Source: CADDZO01 sp035294145
GTDB lineage: Bacteria > Chloroflexota > Dormibacteria > Dormibacterales > Dormibacteraceae
Assembly: GCA_035294145.1 (NCBI GenBank)
Contig: DATGLL010000297.1
Span: 1 to 51,169 of the forward strand
DNA: 51,169 nucleotides
Reading direction: 5' to 3'
Below are positions 49,321 to 51,169 of this stretch, piece by piece. The translations under genes and the position numbers were made by a program. The notes beneath the pieces are model-generated. The model was not told the origin of the DNA. It worked only from the letters and a program-made list of their open reading frames with translations, and did no database searches. Within the stretch, counting starts at the first letter, position 1. Every line of letters starts with the position of its first letter.

Positions 49321-50262
49321 ATGGCAAAGAGGGTCGGCTTCGTCGGTCTGGGCACCATGGGGTTGCCGATGGCGAGGAACCTTCTCCGGGCCGGTCATCG
49401 GCTTCGAGGCTTCGACCTGGACCCGGCCCGGACGAGGATGCTGGCGGACCTGGGGGGCGTCCCCGTCTCCTCGGCCTGCGAGGCGGCTCAAGGCGCCGAG
49501 GTGGTGGTCACGATGCTGCCTGCGTCCCGCCATGTCGAGGCCGCTGTCCTCGGGCCGGAGGGCATCCTGGAGGGGCTGGAGCCGGGGGCGACGCTGATCG
49601 ACATGAGCACCATCGACCCGGCCACCACGCGGCGGGTCGAGGCGGCGGTGCGGGCGCGGGGGGCGAGGATGCTGGACGCGCCCGTGAGCGGGGGCGCGAC
49701 CGGGGCGGAGCGGGGCACCTTGACCATCATGGTCGGCGGCGATGCCGAGGTGCTGGCGCGGCACCGGGACGTGCTCGCGGCGATGGGGAGCAACATCGTC
49801 CATTGCGGGGCCATCGGGCTGGGGGAGACGGTCAAGCTTGCCAACCAGATCCTGGGCGGCACGGCCATGGTGGCGGTCGCCGAGGCCTTCGCCATGGGGA
49901 TGCGCATGGGGGCCGATCCCCAGGTCCTGCTGGAGGTGATCAGCAAGAGCACCGGCAGCTGCTGGATGCTGCGGCAGGTCCCGATCCCCGGCCTCAGCGA
50001 GGAGGCTGCCGTCAACCGTGGCTTCGCCCCTGGGTTCATGGTCGACCTCATGCGCAAGGACCTCGGTATGGCCCTCCAGGCAGGGGAGGAGCTCGGGCTC
50101 CCCATGACCTTGACCGCGGTCGCCCACCAGCTCTACGGGCTGGCGAGCCGGCGTGGCTACGGCCGCTTGGACGTGTCCGCCGTCGCCAGGCTGCTTGAGG
50201 GGCCGGGCGAGCCCCTTTGGGGGGCGCCCCCGAACCCCTCCGAGGGGCCGGCTCGCCCGTGA
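49321..50262 (+). CDS. NAD(P)-dependent beta-hydroxyacid dehydrogenase (3-hydroxyisobutyrate dehydrogenase family)
   Basis: 313 aa. Rossmann motif VGFVGLGTMGLPMARNLLRAGH, the substrate loop MLDAPVSGGATGAERG, and the catalytic Lys in GLGETVKLANQILGG. Family members oxidise 3-hydroxyisobutyrate, tartronate semialdehyde or similar acids; the neighbourhood of a uronate-type hydrolase makes tartronate or glucarate metabolism conceivable but unproven. ATG 49321 has GGAGG 6 nt upstream. The tail (GAPPNPSEGPARP) is disordered. Confidence 0.9.
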   Translation: MAKRVGFVGLGTMGLPMARNLLRAGHRLRGFDLDPARTRMLADLGGVPVSSACEAAQGAEVVVTMLPASRHVEAAVLGPEGILEGLEPGATLIDMSTIDPATTRRVEAAVRARGARMLDAPVSGGATGAERGTLTIMVGGDAEVLARHRDVLAAMGSNIVHCGAIGLGETVKLANQILGGTAMVAVAEAFAMGMRMGADPQVLLEVISKSTGSCWMLRQVPIPGLSEEAAVNRGFAPGFMVDLMRKDLGMALQAGEELGLPMTLTAVAHQLYGLASRRGYGRLDVSAVARLLEGPGEPLWGAPPNPSEGPARP

Positions 50263-50620
50263 GCGGGCTCCGACCCGGGGCGGCTGGGGCCGGGCGGCGA
50301 TTGCCGACGCTGGTGCCGGCGCACGCGTGCTTCAATAACCACGAGGTTCCGGCCCGCCGTGCCGCCGCGCTGGGCTGGTGGCGGCGCGCGGTGCAGCCCG
50401 GCAGGCAAGGAGGAAGAGAGAGGCAGAGCGGCCGTCGGGAGCCGTGAACGACGGCGTCAGGGGGAGAGCGACGAGCACCAGCACGGCCGGAACCTCCCAG
50501 TCCCTTTGGCGGCAGCGGGCGTGGGGTCCGCTGCCGCCTCGCGGTCGGGGGTGACGGGCCCGTGACGCTTACAAAGGCTTGACCTGCCGGTGATGGTGGC
50601 CCCGGCGGCTCGGGGCTTGA
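50263..50620. other. 358-bp gap before the DUF1800 gene
   Basis: No convincing coding sequence. Contains GCTTACAAAG at 50567-50576 (shared with the upstream region of the exported hydrolase at 16.6 kb) and TTGACC at 50579-50584. Confidence 0.4.
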
Positions 50621-51169
50621 ATGGCGGCCATGGGCAGCACGGATGCGGTCCAGCTCAGCCCGTCGCCGTCGCCTCCTCGGGTGCGCGTCGACCGCCGCCG
50701 GGTGCTGGCGGGGGCGGTGATCGGGGGCGCGGGGCTGGCGGCGTTGCACGGGGCGCTGGCGGCCGGCCTCCTCGACCGTTTGGGGGGGCGGACGGCCCAG
50801 GGATGGGCCTCGCCGCTGGGCGACGAGCGCGCGCGGGTCGCGCACCTGCTCCGCCGGGCCACGTTCGGGGCCAGCGAGGAGGAGCTTGAGCGCGCCGCCT
50901 CGGATGGCTTTCAGAGGACGGTGGACCGACTGCTGGAGGAGCCGCCTGCGCCACCGCCCGACCTCTGGGCGGCTGACGACCCCGACCGCGGCAGCCGCCT
51001 GCAGCTGGGGCGCCTCCAGCTCTGGTGGGTCCAGCACATGCTCAACACGCCGACCCCCTTCGCGGAGCGGATGACGCTCTTCTGGCACGGCCACTTCACC
51101 AGCGATGCCCAGAAGGTCGGCCTGCAGACCCCTTTCCTCTACTGGCAGAACCTGACCTGGCGCCAGATG
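50621..51169 (+). CDS. DUF1800 family protein, cut by window end
   Basis: 183 codons visible. A Tat-like signal (RRRVLAGAVIGGAGLAALHG, near residues 24-43) precedes the DUF1800 start: RVAHLLRRATFGASEEELERAASDG, LQLWWVQHMLNTPTPFAERMTLFWHGHFTS (in part), which is diagnostic. DUF1800 proteins are exported and usually sit next to a DUF1501 gene; their role is unknown. ATG 50621 has GGGG 5 nt upstream; ATG 50630 is an alternative. The C-terminus lies beyond the window. Confidence 0.88.
   Translation, partial: MAAMGSTDAVQLSPSPSPPRVRVDRRRVLAGAVIGGAGLAALHGALAAGLLDRLGGRTAQGWASPLGDERARVAHLLRRATFGASEEELERAASDGFQRTVDRLLEEPPAPPPDLWAADDPDRGSRLQLGRLQLWWVQHMLNTPTPFAERMTLFWHGHFTSDAQKVGLQTPFLYWQNLTWRQM

Noticed and set aside
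48033..50198. 721-codon open frame on the plus strand
   Set aside because: Runs antisense to the GH88-like gene and then out of frame through the dehydrogenase gene; no recognisable protein features.

Overview
The window is about 51 kb of very GC-rich bacterial DNA (roughly 70% G+C by eye), densely packed with short gaps and many ATGA/GTGA stop-start overlaps. Leaderless-looking starts, an IdeR/MntR-type DtxR regulator, MprAB-like two-component genes, PaaX-controlled phenylacetate genes, an IS701-type transposase remnant and a DUF1800 protein suggest a high-GC terrabacterial organism (Actinomycetota, or a Chloroflexota/Dormibacterota-like lineage). No rRNA or marker gene is present to settle this. 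The content is chromosomal. No prophage, plasmid functions, CRISPR array or intact mobile element was seen.

Region by region: 1-4.9 kb holds the 3'-truncated pruA-like dehydrogenase, a large membrane-anchored protein, a cupin and a stand-alone ClpX-type zinc finger. 4.9-11.4 kb is a translationally coupled trio: a xanthine-dehydrogenase-family molybdenum subunit followed by two paralogous cytosolic PAS/GAF histidine kinases. 11.6-12.3 kb is a vapBC toxin-antitoxin pair with a palindromic operator. 12.4-19.4 kb carries an RDD protein, a SRPBCC protein, an ArsB-like permease with an odd start, a DMT exporter, a UspA protein, an exported serine hydrolase, a flavin-binding-like protein and fdhD. 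19.4-21.5 kb is a manganese module (mntR-mntH) with its own operator. 21.5-24.8 kb (minus) is paaX-paaA-paaD(N)-paaB-paaC-paaD(C), in which PaaD is split in two. A tRNA-His follows at 24.9 kb.

25.7-31.4 kb has a GH15 glycosidase, a PaaK-like CoA ligase coupled to a short MetE-like protein, and a GH100/debranching-like glycosidase. A decayed full-length MetE-like gene lies beside them (31.6-32.1 kb). 32.5-40.2 kb is a catabolic island: MHS-type transporter, DUF2332 protein, hydroxyquinol-type intradiol dioxygenase coupled to a SnoaL-like protein, YtcJ-like amidohydrolase and M20 amidase. 40.2-41.1 kb carries a degraded IS701-like transposase with a perfect 16-bp inverted repeat. 41.1-46.9 kb is regulatory: a CheY-like receiver, archease, enoyl-CoA hydratase, a receiver lacking its phosphorylation Asp, and an OmpR-type regulator/kinase pair flanked by 11-bp direct-repeat arrays. 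46.9-51.2 kb has a creatininase-like protein, a GH88-like hydrolase, a hydroxyisobutyrate-dehydrogenase-like protein and the start of a DUF1800 protein.

The least expected signals are three arrays of 11-bp-phased repeats around the OmpR-type two-component genes, two of them ending exactly 10 nt before a -10-like hexamer. A recurring TAnnnT box sits 6-9 nt before the start codon of at least eight genes, pointing to widespread leaderless transcription. The molybdoenzyme fused by translation coupling to twin kinases and the split PaaD are the other notable points. All functional statements come from reading the translations by eye; no database search was run.
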